Positions 1 through 8,095 of a stretch of 64,000 nt of DNA are shown in pieces. A program made the position numbers and the translations under genes. How positions within the stretch are numbered: the first letter of the stretch is position 1; every line of letters begins with the position of its first letter. The notes under the pieces were generated by a model, which was not told the DNA's origin, did no database searches, and saw only the letters and a list, made by a program, of their open reading frames with translations. The stretch is from contig CP163498.1 of assembly GCA_041071465.1 (NCBI GenBank), positions 682,001 to 746,000 of the forward strand, given 5' to 3'. This DNA is from Pseudomonas putida (GTDB lineage Bacteria > Pseudomonadota > Gammaproteobacteria > Pseudomonadales > Pseudomonadaceae).

Positions 1-2
1 TC

Positions 3-122
3 TATCGCCTTGATCTCATTGACGACGCGGAGCGCCGGGAAAGACAGGAGCTGGCCGACGCCGCTTATGCTTATGCAATCGATACGGCGCTGAGCCCTGG
101 ATCCGGAGACCGAATGCTCTAG
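3..122 (+). CDS. C-terminal fragment of an unrecognised protein
   Basis: An open frame enters from the left edge and stops at 120-122, giving 39 residues that are charged and Ala-rich, ending DRML. The start is outside the window. It lies 24 bp before the SOS box of rulA, in the same direction. I do not recognise the family. It could be the end of an upstream ICE gene; codon use looks like its neighbours, but the fragment is short. Confidence 0.4.
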   Translation, partial: YRLDLIDDAERRERQELADAAYAYAIDTALSPGSGDRML

Positions 123-145
123 AAATTTGAGTGCCGGGCGCGTTA

Positions 146-161
146 CTGTATATGCGTACAG
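146..161 (+). promoter_or_regulatory. LexA (SOS) box upstream of rulA
   Basis: The 16-mer CTGTATATGCGTACAG fits the LexA pattern CTGT-N8-ACAG exactly. It lies 20 bp before the preferred rulA start at 181. A longer reading frame starting at GTG 127 would place this operator inside the gene, so it helps decide the start. It implies DNA-damage induction of the rulAB operon, as is known for umuDC-type operons. Confidence 0.85.
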
Positions 162-180
162 TTACAGTGAAGTGCCGTTT

Positions 181-615
181 ATGCGTCTCCGAAGGTGTAC
201 CGACGTCGAAACAAACATTCTGGTAAGCGTCCTTTCCGGAACGGTCCAGGGAGGCTTCCCAAGCCCTGCTGCGGACTACTACGAACCACCGATATCGCTC
301 GACGTGCTGCTGAACCTCCGAGCCCCTCATATCTGGTTGGCCGAGACCGAAGGCGACAGCATGTCCGGTATTGGCATCTACCACGGCACATTGCTCGTGA
401 TCGACCGGTCACTCGACGCAGAGGTGGGCGACATCGTCGTCGTTTATGTGAACAACCAGCCGATCGTTAAGCGATTAGATCTGGTCAACGGCTGCAAGGT
501 CTTGTCTTCGGAGAATCCCCTGTACCCCCCTATCACTGTCGGTGAGTTCGAAGAGGTCGACACCTTCGGCATCGTCATCTGGAGTTTCAACCGTCATGGT
601 CGACGTAGCCGGTAA
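181..615 (+). CDS. rulA: RulA/UmuD-like SOS mutagenesis protease subunit
   Basis: This 144-residue S24-type protein corresponds to UmuD, which self-cleaves on RecA filaments and then partners the UmuC polymerase. The Ser-Lys dyad is at S60 (in GDSM) and K97 (in VKRL), the same numbers as in E. coli UmuD. The scissile site is Gly24-Gly25 followed by FPSPAADY; the E. coli site is Cys-Gly. The numbering supports ATG 181, which also leaves the SOS box upstream. The gene overlaps the rulB start at 596 by 20 bp, the usual umuDC coupling. It appears intact although its partner is disrupted. rulA is the usual name for plasmid/ICE copies in pseudomonads. Confidence 0.9.
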   Translation: MRLRRCTDVETNILVSVLSGTVQGGFPSPAADYYEPPISLDVLLNLRAPHIWLAETEGDSMSGIGIYHGTLLVIDRSLDAEVGDIVVVYVNNQPIVKRLDLVNGCKVLSSENPLYPPITVGEFEEVDTFGIVIWSFNRHGRRSR

Positions 616-727
616 ACCCCGCCCCTCCTTTGCGCTTATCGACTGTAATAACTGCTTTGCCTCGGTGGAGGTGCTTTTCCGGCCAGAGCTTAGGGGACGG
701 CCTGTCGTCGTTTTATCCAATAACGAT
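596..727 (+). pseudogene. rulB: 5' piece of rulB (UmuC-like polymerase), interrupted
   Basis: ATG 596 opens the first 44 residues of a Y-family polymerase: the palm start FALIDCNNCFASVE, with the metal-binding Asp, up to VVLSNND. The next expected residues (GCVIARSYD) are found only at about 8096 onward, after the nested element. The frame runs a few codons into the element and stops by 748. The gene would be translationally coupled to rulA. The 5' piece alone cannot make a polymerase. Confidence 0.9.
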
Positions 728-749
728 CTGAGGGGTGGGAATCGTTAGT
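720..749 (+). repeat. Left junction: 7-bp core repeat plus recombinase arm
   Basis: ATAACGA occupies 720-726, TCTGA 727-731 and GTTAGT 744-749, with 12 bases between the two arm motifs. The same arrangement occurs inverted at the right junction. The core lies within rulB coding sequence (codons for N-D). This is what a tyrosine recombinase site, core plus binding arm, would look like. Confidence 0.75.
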
Positions 750-846
750 AAATCCTGTAGAGTCCGCGCCACCTTCTGAACCCCTCTGGAACAGCAGTTT
801 CCAGGCTTCATAAGGCAATCCATTGGAAGTGTTTTAGGGCAGCGGC

Positions 847-2004
847 ATGAGGCTGGTATTCGCAACAAAAGACCTAGCATTAGCAGGTCGATCCTTTGAA
901 GGCTTTCCGTTGCTGATTGGGTCAGAGGGATGGCCAGTCGAGCCAGCTCAATCCTTCCTTTGGCACACGCTTATCGAGTCAGGTGAGGCCCTAAGCGATT
1001 TGACTTGGGAAGCCTATGGACGGCGTCTGTATGATTACTTTGCCTTCCTGGAAGCCAATGGATTGGGCTGGGACGAGGAAAGCCCGGCTCACGGTCTGAG
1101 TGCTCTGTCGAGGTACAGGGATTGGTCGAGCGGAGAATTAGCACTTGATCCCGGCACGGTGAACAATCGTCTGGCCTTGATCGTGAGGTTCTACCGATGG
1201 GCTAAGCAGCGCAACCTGATAACTGTGCTGCCCTTCGGTGAGAAAAGGGTAAGAGTTGCCCAACATTCCGGTCTTCTCAGTCATATCGCTCTGCCCGGAG
1301 CCGAGAGCACGAAAGTTTCGGTGATGGTTCGCGACCGAAAGCGCTTGACCAAATTCCTGACCAAGGATCAAGTCAAGGTATGCCTTGCCCTGGATACCGA
1401 TCCAAGCCACCAGATATTGTTCCACCTCATGGTGCGTACCGGCCTTCGCTCCTGTGAAGCGAGGTCTTTTCCTCTCAAATATGTGTTCAACCCCAGGTTG
1501 AAGAAGGGACTGCGCCCAAGGCAAATGATCAGTGTTGCTCTTGATCCTTCAGACATGCATATCAAGTACGACCGGCCTAGAACTATCGACGTGCCATGGT
1601 CGTTGATGGAGAGCATGTGGTCTTACTCCCTTCACCAACGAGAGGTTCGTAAGTCCAATGGTGATGGACGTGTTACCGCGCTGCTGCTGACTAATGAAGG
1701 CAGGCATTATTCAAAAGATTCCGTAGTGGACGTTATGAAGTCCTATGAAAGAAAGTGCGGTTTCTATGTTCGGGCCCACATGCTACGCCACACCTATGGG
1801 ACTTATACCTTGCTTGCTCTTCGAAAAAGCAAAGAGTTTGAAGGTGAGCCATTGTTGTATGTCCGAGATAGGCTGGGGCATTCAGATGTGCAAACAACTA
1901 TGATCTATTTGCATCTCATAAACCAGCTTGAAGCCCAATCCGTCCTTGCTCACGAGGACGAAATTGACATGATGTTTATGACTGATTCGGTTTCGCGTAT
2001 TTGA
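847..2004 (+). CDS. Tyrosine recombinase 1 (TnpA-like of Tn554-type element)
   Basis: This 385-residue protein has the full tyrosine recombinase catalytic set: R201 (TGLRSCEA), H311 and R314 (HMLRHTY), H345 (LGHSDVQ) and nucleophile Y354. The N-terminal 170 residues fit a core-binding SAM-like domain. It should catalyse integration and excision together with the next gene, which starts 10 bp downstream. Length and position match TnpA of Tn554-type elements and the XerC-like recombinases of rulB-targeting integron-like elements. The gene starts about 120 bp inside the left junction. It appears intact. Confidence 0.88.
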   Translation: MRLVFATKDLALAGRSFEGFPLLIGSEGWPVEPAQSFLWHTLIESGEALSDLTWEAYGRRLYDYFAFLEANGLGWDEESPAHGLSALSRYRDWSSGELALDPGTVNNRLALIVRFYRWAKQRNLITVLPFGEKRVRVAQHSGLLSHIALPGAESTKVSVMVRDRKRLTKFLTKDQVKVCLALDTDPSHQILFHLMVRTGLRSCEARSFPLKYVFNPRLKKGLRPRQMISVALDPSDMHIKYDRPRTIDVPWSLMESMWSYSLHQREVRKSNGDGRVTALLLTNEGRHYSKDSVVDVMKSYERKCGFYVRAHMLRHTYGTYTLLALRKSKEFEGEPLLYVRDRLGHSDVQTTMIYLHLINQLEAQSVLAHEDEIDMMFMTDSVSRI

Positions 2005-2014
2005 GGTAGCACCA

Positions 2015-3622
2015 TTGGCTCGGCAAAAAAGCTACAAGGCGGTTATGCGGTCGGTTACAAAAGGATTCGAGGCTGTCGAAGATGATATCAAGATTGACCT
2101 GCCGAGAAACCCGAGAAACCACAGGCAACTCGATCATACGAAATATTTAGGCTTGGGCTTCGACGCTTGGGCAATTCAAAGTCTTCACGTTATCAAAGCT
2201 TTGCTACAAGGAGGAAACTTCTCAGTGACGACCTTGATTGGTTACTCTACGAACGGGCTGAGATTTTTTATAAATTTCTTGAGTGGAGGTTCGGTCAAGT
2301 CGCCACCTGCAACGCCAAACAGTCTTACCAAAAGCCACTTGGATCGATACATCTCTTGGCTGAGGCTAAAATACCCTAACGGCTCGACAGCCAAGAATTA
2401 CTATACTAGCTTCAAGTCGTTAGTTGTTGTTTTGGCTGAATATGGATTTATTGAAGTTAATCTTGACGATCTTTTGCCCCTCAATCCATTTCCTAATAAT
2501 TCGCAGAGCACTAAAGATGCAGATCCGCTCACCTTGGGTGAAATGCAAAGGCTGATTGGCGCTTTGAAGTCAGATCTTATTGCCATCCATAAGGGTACAT
2601 TCCTTGGAAATGGCGCGGAGGCGATGGCTGTATTGCTACTAATTACTGCGGCAAGGTCTGGAATCAATACTACGCCGCTCTTGGAGATGAAAAGGGATGC
2701 CCTACAGCCTCACCCATTTATTCCTAATCTCAGGTTGATTACTACCGTCAAACGTCGAGGTAAAGGCGCACAGAGCAAAACAATCCGTCAGACTAATCTG
2801 CTAGATGAGTACAGTGCTATTCCCCTGGATGGGGTGGCAGTCCTCAATAAGGCGCTGGAGATTTCTAAGCCACTCGTAGCACTGGCACCTGATGAAATAT
2901 CTTCATGTGTGTGGTTATATCGCTCGGGCCAGCCTGGCCGCTCGAACGACATCGTTACCCTTACACCCGGTGCTTTATATGTCACGGCAAAAAGCATTTG
3001 TGAGCGTCATGCGCTTCAGGATGATCAAGGCAATCGGCTAAATGTCACGCTTAGTCGGCTGCGAAAGACTATGGAAAGCCGTTTGTGGAAACTGAGCGGT
3101 GGCGACATTATAGAAGTTTCCTCCGTTATGGGTCATACCCCTGGTGTCGCCGATAATCACTATTTGAAAATCAACGATGAGATCAAGGTCGACGGGGCGA
3201 CATTTGTTGGGGAGGCTTTTCCGGACAAACTACGTGGCATAAACGTTATACCAACCCCACCAGGCGGCTGCAAAGATAGCCTTTACGGTAGTCTGGCACC
3301 AAAGGATGGCGTCAATCATTGTTCTGAATTCATCCACTGCCTCGGTTGCCCTAGCTATGCAATTGTAGGCACCTTGGAGGACTTATACCGGCTGTTCAGC
3401 TACCAACAATTCTTGTATGCAGAAGTCGAATACTTTCTCACGGACGAGTGGGGCGCATGGCGCAAGCGTCAGTTTGACTATATTCGATTGATAGATGATT
3501 TCACCCAGAAGTTTGATCTTGCATTGGTTTCGCAAGCAAGGGCTCAGGCTGAGTCATCTCCGCACTTGTTCTGGGCTAAAAAAATCGAGTTCATGAAGAA
3601 AAAATTGGGCGGCGAAATTTGA
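2015..3622 (+). CDS. Tyrosine recombinase 2 (TnpB-like, divergent box II)
   Basis: This 535-residue protein has a core-binding region (residues about 50-170) and a catalytic domain with AARSG for the first Arg. Box II reads LSRLRKT where HxLRHT is usual, so the His is replaced by Ser. MGHTPGVADNHY supplies the later His and the Tyr. The last 120 residues include several Cys (for example HCSEFIHCLGCPSY), a possible metal-binding tail as in large TnpB-type recombinases. The start is TTG 2015, with GAGGTAG 5-6 bp upstream. Base composition is more AT-rich than the ICE backbone. It probably acts with recombinase 1. Confidence 0.82.
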   Translation: MARQKSYKAVMRSVTKGFEAVEDDIKIDLPRNPRNHRQLDHTKYLGLGFDAWAIQSLHVIKALLQGGNFSVTTLIGYSTNGLRFFINFLSGGSVKSPPATPNSLTKSHLDRYISWLRLKYPNGSTAKNYYTSFKSLVVVLAEYGFIEVNLDDLLPLNPFPNNSQSTKDADPLTLGEMQRLIGALKSDLIAIHKGTFLGNGAEAMAVLLLITAARSGINTTPLLEMKRDALQPHPFIPNLRLITTVKRRGKGAQSKTIRQTNLLDEYSAIPLDGVAVLNKALEISKPLVALAPDEISSCVWLYRSGQPGRSNDIVTLTPGALYVTAKSICERHALQDDQGNRLNVTLSRLRKTMESRLWKLSGGDIIEVSSVMGHTPGVADNHYLKINDEIKVDGATFVGEAFPDKLRGINVIPTPPGGCKDSLYGSLAPKDGVNHCSEFIHCLGCPSYAIVGTLEDLYRLFSYQQFLYAEVEYFLTDEWGAWRKRQFDYIRLIDDFTQKFDLALVSQARAQAESSPHLFWAKKIEFMKKKLGGEI

Positions 3623-3697
3623 GCATAAGAACCACGAATGCGGTGTTAAAGGCATATGATGTCCTCATCGCACAGCCAGTTTCAGCGAATGGTCTAA
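3619..3697 (+). pseudogene. Third gene of the recombinase operon, truncated by IS5
   Basis: TTG 3619 overlaps the stop of the second recombinase (TTGA), as in a coupled operon. The frame reads SIRTTNAVLKAYDVLIAQPVS, then enters the left end of the IS at 3698 and stops at 3741. Tn554 has a small third gene, tnpC, in this position; the similarity here is positional. Beyond the IS only about 45 bp separate its right end from the convergent traR-like gene, so little of a tnpC-like C-terminus can remain. Confidence 0.55.
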
Positions 3698-4883
3698 GGA
3701 TTCTCCGATCAAGTCAGCACAGGCCATCTGACCTGTGCTGAAATAGCCCTCCGTCCAACTGCCCTCTACAAGCCCGCCATCCCATGAGCCAGATGAGCTT
3801 TTCCGATTTCGAGTACGCCGGTAAGCGCAAGCAAACCCGTCGCGAGCGTTTCCTGGCCGAGATGGAACAGGTGGTGCCGTGGAGCGGGTTGGTGGCGTTG
3901 ATCGAGCCGCATTACCCTAAGGCTGGCGGTGGCCGCAAGCCGTATCCACTGGAAACCATGCTGCGCATTCACCTGTTGCAGAACTGGTTCTCGTTGAGTG
4001 ATCCAGCCATGGAAGAGGCGCTGTACGAGATTACTTCGATGCGCCAGTTTGCTCGTCTGACGCTCAGCGCTCCGATCCCCGAAGACACGACGATCATGAA
4101 CTTCCGGCACCTGCTGGAGAAGCATCAGTTGGCGGCGGGCATTTTGGAAACCATAAACAATTATCTGCGAGACAAGGGCCTGTCGTTGCGCCAGGGCACC
4201 ATTGTCGACGCTACTATCATCCACGCACCCAGTTCGACCAAGAACAAGGAAGGCAAACGCGATCCTGAAATGCACCAGACGAAGAAAGGCAACCAGTACT
4301 TCTTCGGCATGAAAGCGCATATCGGAGCCGACGCAGAATCGGGCCTGGTACATCATGTCCATGGCACAGCCGCCAACGTGGCTGACGTGACGGAAGTTGC
4401 CCATCTGTTGCACGGTGGCGAGAACGTTGTCTGTGCTGACGCCGGTTACACCGGCGTAGAGAAACGGCCTGAGCACGACGGTCGGCAAGTGATCTGGCAG
4501 ATCGCTGCGCGACGCAGCACCTACAAGCATTTGAGCAAACGCAGTGCGCTGTACAAGGCCAGGCGCAAGATCGAGAAGGCCAAAGCCCAGGTACGTGCGA
4601 AGGTCGAACATCCGTTTCGGGTGATCAAGCGTCAGTTCGGTTATGTGAAGACCCGCTTCCGTGGCCTGGCCAAGAATACGGCGCAATTGACCACACTGTT
4701 CGCGCTGTCGAATCTGTGGATGGTGCGCCGGCAATTATTGCCTGCTGCGGGAGAGGTGCGCCCGTGAGGGCAGAAAACCAAGGCTATGCCTTGGTTTTCC
4801 AATAATCAGCGGCTGAAAATCGGGGTTTTCGGCATCTCCAAGCCGTCCATTTGCGGCTGGTGGGTAACTTGTTCGGAGAATCC
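3698..4883 (+). mobile_element. IS5-family insertion sequence
   Basis: The element is 1186 bp with terminal inverted repeats: GGATTCTCCGATCAAGT at the left and the complement of GGATTCTCCGAACAAGT at the right, differing at one base. It encodes one IS5-type transposase. The flanks are CTAA on the left and CTAG on the right. IS5-group elements duplicate a 4-bp YTAR target, so the copies should be identical. The mismatch suggests a deletion or recombination next to the IS after insertion. A hairpin (AACCAAGG/CCTTGGTT, about 4778-4797) lies past the transposase stop. Confidence 0.9.
3784..4767 (+). CDS. IS5-family transposase
   Basis: This 327-residue DDE transposase begins MSQMSFSDFEYAGK, typical of IS5-group proteins. 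It has the DUF772-like N-terminal domain (FSLSDPAMEEAL), the first catalytic Asp in GTIVDATIIHAP, the second in VVCADAGYTG, and the Glu of the R-E-K signature in RAKVEHPFRVIKRQFG. It is full length with no frameshift, so the copy could be active. It appears to be the only DDE transposase in the window. Confidence 0.93.
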   Translation: MSQMSFSDFEYAGKRKQTRRERFLAEMEQVVPWSGLVALIEPHYPKAGGGRKPYPLETMLRIHLLQNWFSLSDPAMEEALYEITSMRQFARLTLSAPIPEDTTIMNFRHLLEKHQLAAGILETINNYLRDKGLSLRQGTIVDATIIHAPSSTKNKEGKRDPEMHQTKKGNQYFFGMKAHIGADAESGLVHHVHGTAANVADVTEVAHLLHGGENVVCADAGYTGVEKRPEHDGRQVIWQIAARRSTYKHLSKRSALYKARRKIEKAKAQVRAKVEHPFRVIKRQFGYVKTRFRGLAKNTAQLTTLFALSNLWMVRRQLLPAAGEVRP

Positions 4884-4929
4884 CTAGAAGCCTCGTTAAT
4901 TGGGACTGACGTCACGAGCTGTCATGGTT

Positions 4930-5283
4930 TCAATCCGACTCGGCGCGGCTCGCACAGGTGATGCACAACGGCGTGGCCGGATCGAATTCCAGGCGGCCCG
5001 AGGCGATCAACTCGCCGCATTGGTTACACCAGCCATACTCGCCCTCGTGCCAACGCTTGAGGGCCAGCTGGAGGCGGACGCGTTCATGCTGCGCCCGACT
5101 GCGGATGGCATCGTTCATCGCTTGCTGCTGGAGTGCGTCCATCCTCGACAGACGCCCTACCTTGCTTTGATCCAACTCCACCGATTGCGAGCGAGACTCA
5201 GCGTCTTCCAGCAACCGATCCAGCTCGGCAGCCCGCTGTTCCAGTAGGGTCTTGAAATGGGCAAGATCGAGGGCGTCGTCCAT
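4930..5283 (-). CDS. TraR/DksA-type zinc finger protein
   Basis: This 117-residue protein has an N-terminal coiled-coil stretch (ALDLAHFKTLLEQRAAEL) and a C-terminal four-Cys finger, CNQC-GELI-17 residues-CITC. These features are typical of the DksA/TraR family, which binds the RNA polymerase secondary channel. The coiled-coil tip cannot be judged, so DksA-like activity is inference. It is last in a three-gene minus-strand operon, 5 bp after the uspA-like gene. It is passenger cargo of the nested element; YbiI-like proteins are an alternative label. Confidence 0.8.
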   Translation of the reverse strand: MDDALDLAHFKTLLEQRAAELDRLLEDAESRSQSVELDQSKVGRLSRMDALQQQAMNDAIRSRAQHERVRLQLALKRWHEGEYGWCNQCGELIASGRLEFDPATPLCITCASRAESD

Positions 5284-5288
5284 GGCCG

Positions 5289-6140
5289 TTAGCGCAGCAG
5301 CAACAGTGGGCCAGTGGTGGTGCGCAGCATGCTGGTCGTGGTGCTGCCGACCAGAAACTGACGGATGCGCGAATGACCGTAGGCCCCCATCACCAGCAGG
5401 TCGATGCCGTGCTCTTTCTGATAGGCGTGCAAGGTAGGCTCTATCTCGCCGTTCAGGGTCTCGGCGCGAACAGTGAATCCGACGTTGAGCAGCACTTTCT
5501 GCGCCCAGTCCAGCTGCGCGGACGATTCGTCGTTCACTGGCCCAACCATCACCAGGTGGATCGGCAGCCCCTTCAGCAGGGGGCTGGCCGCCAGCATCTC
5601 CACACCCTTGCGGGTAGTAGCGCTGCCATCGAAGGCCAGCATCGCGCTCTCGGGCTTTTGGAAGTTGGCCGGGGTGACCAGGATTGGCCGGTGCATGATA
5701 CGAATCACGCTCTCCAGCTGGCTTCCGACATGCTGACTCAGACCGCCGCTAGACTCGCCTTGGCGACCGATGACCAATAGGCGCGTTTCGCTTTCCAGCT
5801 CTTGCAGGTTTTCCAGCAGATCGCCATGACGTTGCTTGGACTCCGGCGCGGTCACACCATCCGTCATGGCCCGCTCTTTCGCGGCCGTTAACATGATCCG
5901 CCCCTGCTCCAGGGCCAACTTACCGCGCTGTTCATCCAGGGAAGCAAGCTCATCGAGCAGATGCTCGCGGCTGCCAAGGCCGATATTGCCACTCAAGTCG
6001 GCCGCAACTGGGTACTGGCGCTGATCCAGCACATGCAAGAAGGTCAGCGGGGCTTCCAGGCTCAGACTGGCCCAGGCTGCGTAGTCGCACACAGCTGGAG
6101 CCGAGGTGGAACCGTCGATACAGGCAATTACTTGGGTCAT
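5289..6140 (-). CDS. Tandem-domain universal stress protein (UspA family)
   Basis: This 283-residue protein contains two Usp domains in tandem. The first starts MTQVIACIDGST. The second, around residues 165-283, carries AFDGSATTRKGVEML and ends with the nucleotide-binding segment GAYGHSRIRQFLVGSTT. GxxGxxR...GS motifs like that bind ATP in the family. The start has a good ribosome site (GAGAAGGAGA). It sits 14 bp downstream of the SulP transporter gene and 5 bp upstream of the DksA-like gene. The operon suggests a stress or anion-uptake passenger; a specific role cannot be read from sequence. Confidence 0.88.
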   Translation of the reverse strand: MTQVIACIDGSTSAPAVCDYAAWASLSLEAPLTFLHVLDQRQYPVAADLSGNIGLGSREHLLDELASLDEQRGKLALEQGRIMLTAAKERAMTDGVTAPESKQRHGDLLENLQELESETRLLVIGRQGESSGGLSQHVGSQLESVIRIMHRPILVTPANFQKPESAMLAFDGSATTRKGVEMLAASPLLKGLPIHLVMVGPVNDESSAQLDWAQKVLLNVGFTVRAETLNGEIEPTLHAYQKEHGIDLLVMGAYGHSRIRQFLVGSTTTSMLRTTTGPLLLLR

Positions 6141-6154
6141 CGTTGTTCTCCTTC

Positions 6155-7642
6155 TCAGTGGCCCATGAGTTGATCAATGGCGTCGGGTTTATCGTGAACT
6201 CCGAATCGATCCACGATAGTGGCGCTCGCTTCGTTGAGACCTAACACTTCAACTTCGGTGCCTTCGCGGCGGAACTTGATAACCACCTTGTCCAGGGCAG
6301 CAACTGCGGTGATATCCCAGAAGTGGGCGCGATTCAGGTCGATGGTTACCTTGTTCAGGGCTTCTTTGAAGTCGAAGGCCGCGACGAACTTGTCTGCCGA
6401 GCTGAAGAACACCTGGCCAGTGACGTTATAGCTACGATGCTCGCCGGATTCGTCCAGCGAAGAACTGATCGCCATGTAATGGCCAACCTTGTTGGCGAAG
6501 AACATCGCGGCCAGCAGCACGCCGGCCAACACGCCGAAGGCAAGGTTGTGGGTGGCCACCACGACCACAACGGTGACGACCATGACAATGTTGGTCGACA
6601 ACGGGTGCTTCTTCAGGTTGCGCAGCGAATCCCAACTGAAGGTGCCGATGGACACCATGATCATCACTGCCACCAGCGCAGCCATCGGGATCTGCTTCAG
6701 CCAGTCGCCGAGGAACACCACCATCAGCAGCAGGAATACACCTGCGGCCAGGGAGGACAGACGAGAACGACCGCCGGATTTCACGTTGATGATCGACTGA
6801 CCAATCATCGCGCAGCCGGCCATACCGCCGATCAGACCCGAAGCAATGTTGGCCACGCCCTGGCCCTTGCACTCGCGGTTCTTGTCGCTGGGGGTGTCGG
6901 TCAGGTCGTCGACAATAGTCGCGGTCATCATCGACTCCAGCAGACCGACCACGGCCAGCGCTGCCGAGTAAGGGAAGATGATGGCCAACGTCTCGAACGT
7001 CAGCGGCACGTCAGGCCAGAGAAAGATTGGCAGCGTATCCGGCAGTTCCCCCATATCACCGACCGTGCGGATATCCAGCCCAACCGACATGGCGACTGCG
7101 GTCAGCACGATGATGCACACCAGTGGCGATGGGATGAGCTTGCCGATCCTGGGGATATAGGGAAATAGGTAGATGATGCCGAGGCCTGCGGCTGTCATGG
7201 CGTAGACGTGCCAGGTGACATTGGTCAGCTCGGGCAGCTGAGCCATGAAAATCAGGATCGCCAGTGCATTGACGAAGCCGGTCACCACCGAGCGCGAAAC
7301 GAAGCGCATCAGCGAGCCGAGCTTCAGGTAGCCAGCACCAATTTGCAACACGCCACACAGCAGCGTGGCGGCCAGCAGATATTCAAGACCATGGTTCTTG
7401 ACCAGGGTCACCATCAGCAGTGCCATGGCCCCTGTCGCGGCTGAAATCATGCCTGGGCGGCCACCGACAAAGGCGATCACCACGGCGATACAGAATGAGG
7501 CGTAGAGACCAACTTTGGGGTCGACGCCCGCAATGATAGAGAAAGCGATGGCTTCAGGGATCAGCGCAAGTGCGACGACGATCCCCGCGAGCACGTCGCC
7601 ACGGACGTTGGAAAACCACGTTTGTTTGAGTGTTTGTAGCAT
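6155..7642 (-). CDS. SulP-family anion transporter with STAS domain
   Basis: This protein of about 495 residues is an inner membrane SulP/SLC26 transporter. It has the family's entry segment ([28 protein letters not shown], split by helices), about ten or more hydrophobic segments, and a C-terminal STAS domain (residues about 390-495: [22 protein letters not shown]). Bacterial SulP proteins move sulfate, bicarbonate or dicarboxylates; the substrate here is not determinable. I prefer start ATG 7642 (MLQTLKQTW) over the 9-codon longer form because GGA lies about 7 bp upstream. It leads the three-gene operon with the Usp and DksA-like genes. Confidence 0.88.
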   Translation of the reverse strand: MLQTLKQTWFSNVRGDVLAGIVVALALIPEAIAFSIIAGVDPKVGLYASFCIAVVIAFVGGRPGMISAATGAMALLMVTLVKNHGLEYLLAATLLCGVLQIGAGYLKLGSLMRFVSRSVVTGFVNALAILIFMAQLPELTNVTWHVYAMTAAGLGIIYLFPYIPRIGKLIPSPLVCIIVLTAVAMSVGLDIRTVGDMGELPDTLPIFLWPDVPLTFETLAIIFPYSAALAVVGLLESMMTATIVDDLTDTPSDKNRECKGQGVANIASGLIGGMAGCAMIGQSIINVKSGGRSRLSSLAAGVFLLLMVVFLGDWLKQIPMAALVAVMIMVSIGTFSWDSLRNLKKHPLSTNIVMVVTVVVVVATHNLAFGVLAGVLLAAMFFANKVGHYMAISSSLDESGEHRSYNVTGQVFFSSADKFVAAFDFKEALNKVTIDLNRAHFWDITAVAALDKVVIKFRREGTEVEVLGLNEASATIVDRFGVHDKPDAIDQLMGH

Positions 7643-8088
7643 CAGAATATCCAAAGCAATGCACCGCACGCATGCCAGGAAAATGGCGAGCGCGTCGATA
7701 CGAATTCAAATTGTGAGGATTATTTTGCTGTGCGCTTTGGGTGTAAGAACCGGGCATACAGCAGTACGCAGCCGCCAGCGAAACTGGCGGAGGCGAGGTT
7801 GTTGCGAGGGGGCGTAGCGCTAAGGCGGCGTAGGCTGCCAGTAGAGCGTTTGGAGTACAGTCATGCTGGTGTTCCTGTAGCTCAAGGGGTATGCGGAGCC
7901 AAAAGTATACAGTGAAGCTATCGTCGATTGCGATCCGCCGCCCTGCTTTGCGAAGCCACGTCTGAAATAGGCTTAGTCGAGGAGTATCGCCATCAGGAAC
8001 GAAGGAAAATAATCAAAAAAATGTTAGGGAGTTAATTTGCTTATAAATCAATATCTTACACTCAACTAACTGTTAGGGTCATTCAGAT
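7643..8088. other. Gene-free right end of the nested element
   Basis: These 446 bp lie between the sulP start and the right junction. I see no convincing gene. A hairpin, CCGCCAG-CGAAA-CTGGCGG, is at 7772-7790 without a following T-run. The last 100 bp are AT-rich and contain the right recombinase arm. The promoter of the sulP-uspA-traR operon must lie here on the minus strand, but I could not pick a convincing -35/-10 pair. Confidence 0.6.
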
Positions 8089-8095
8089 ATAACGA
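8070..8095 (-). repeat. Right junction: inverted arm plus 7-bp core repeat
   Basis: On the minus strand GTTAGT is at 8070-8065 and TCTGA at 8087-8083, with 12 bases between. ATAACGA follows on the plus strand at 8089-8095 and continues as rulB sequence (GGC TGT GTA ATC). Compared with the left junction there is one additional base (8088) between arm and core. Confidence 0.72.

Larger units (their letters stand above)
720..8095. mobile_element. Integron-like / Tn554-like element inserted in rulB
   Basis: The element splits rulB between the codons for SNND and GCVIARS. Both junctions carry ATAACGA (720-726 and 8089-8095). Just inside each, in inverted orientation, is TCTGA, 12 bases, then GTTAGT. 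It carries two tyrosine recombinases and a truncated third gene in the order of Tn554 tnpA-tnpB-tnpC, then an IS5 copy and a sulP-uspA-traR operon. A 7-bp repeat with inverted arms fits a core site for tyrosine-recombinase strand exchange better than DDE transposition. Integron-like elements with XerC-like recombinases inserting in rulB are known in pseudomonads. Confidence 0.8.

Noticed and set aside
127-615. Longer rulA start at GTG 127
   Set aside because: It would place the LexA box inside the gene and break the UmuD numbering of cleavage site, Ser60 and Lys97, all of which fit ATG 181.
720-726. ATAACGA as a target duplication made by a DDE transposase
   Set aside because: The element carries tyrosine recombinases at its end and no DDE transposase other than the nested IS5, which has its own ends. 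A recombination core fits better.
3766-4734. Minus-strand frame of 322 codons inside the IS
   Set aside because: Antisense to the IS5 transposase, which has all catalytic motifs.
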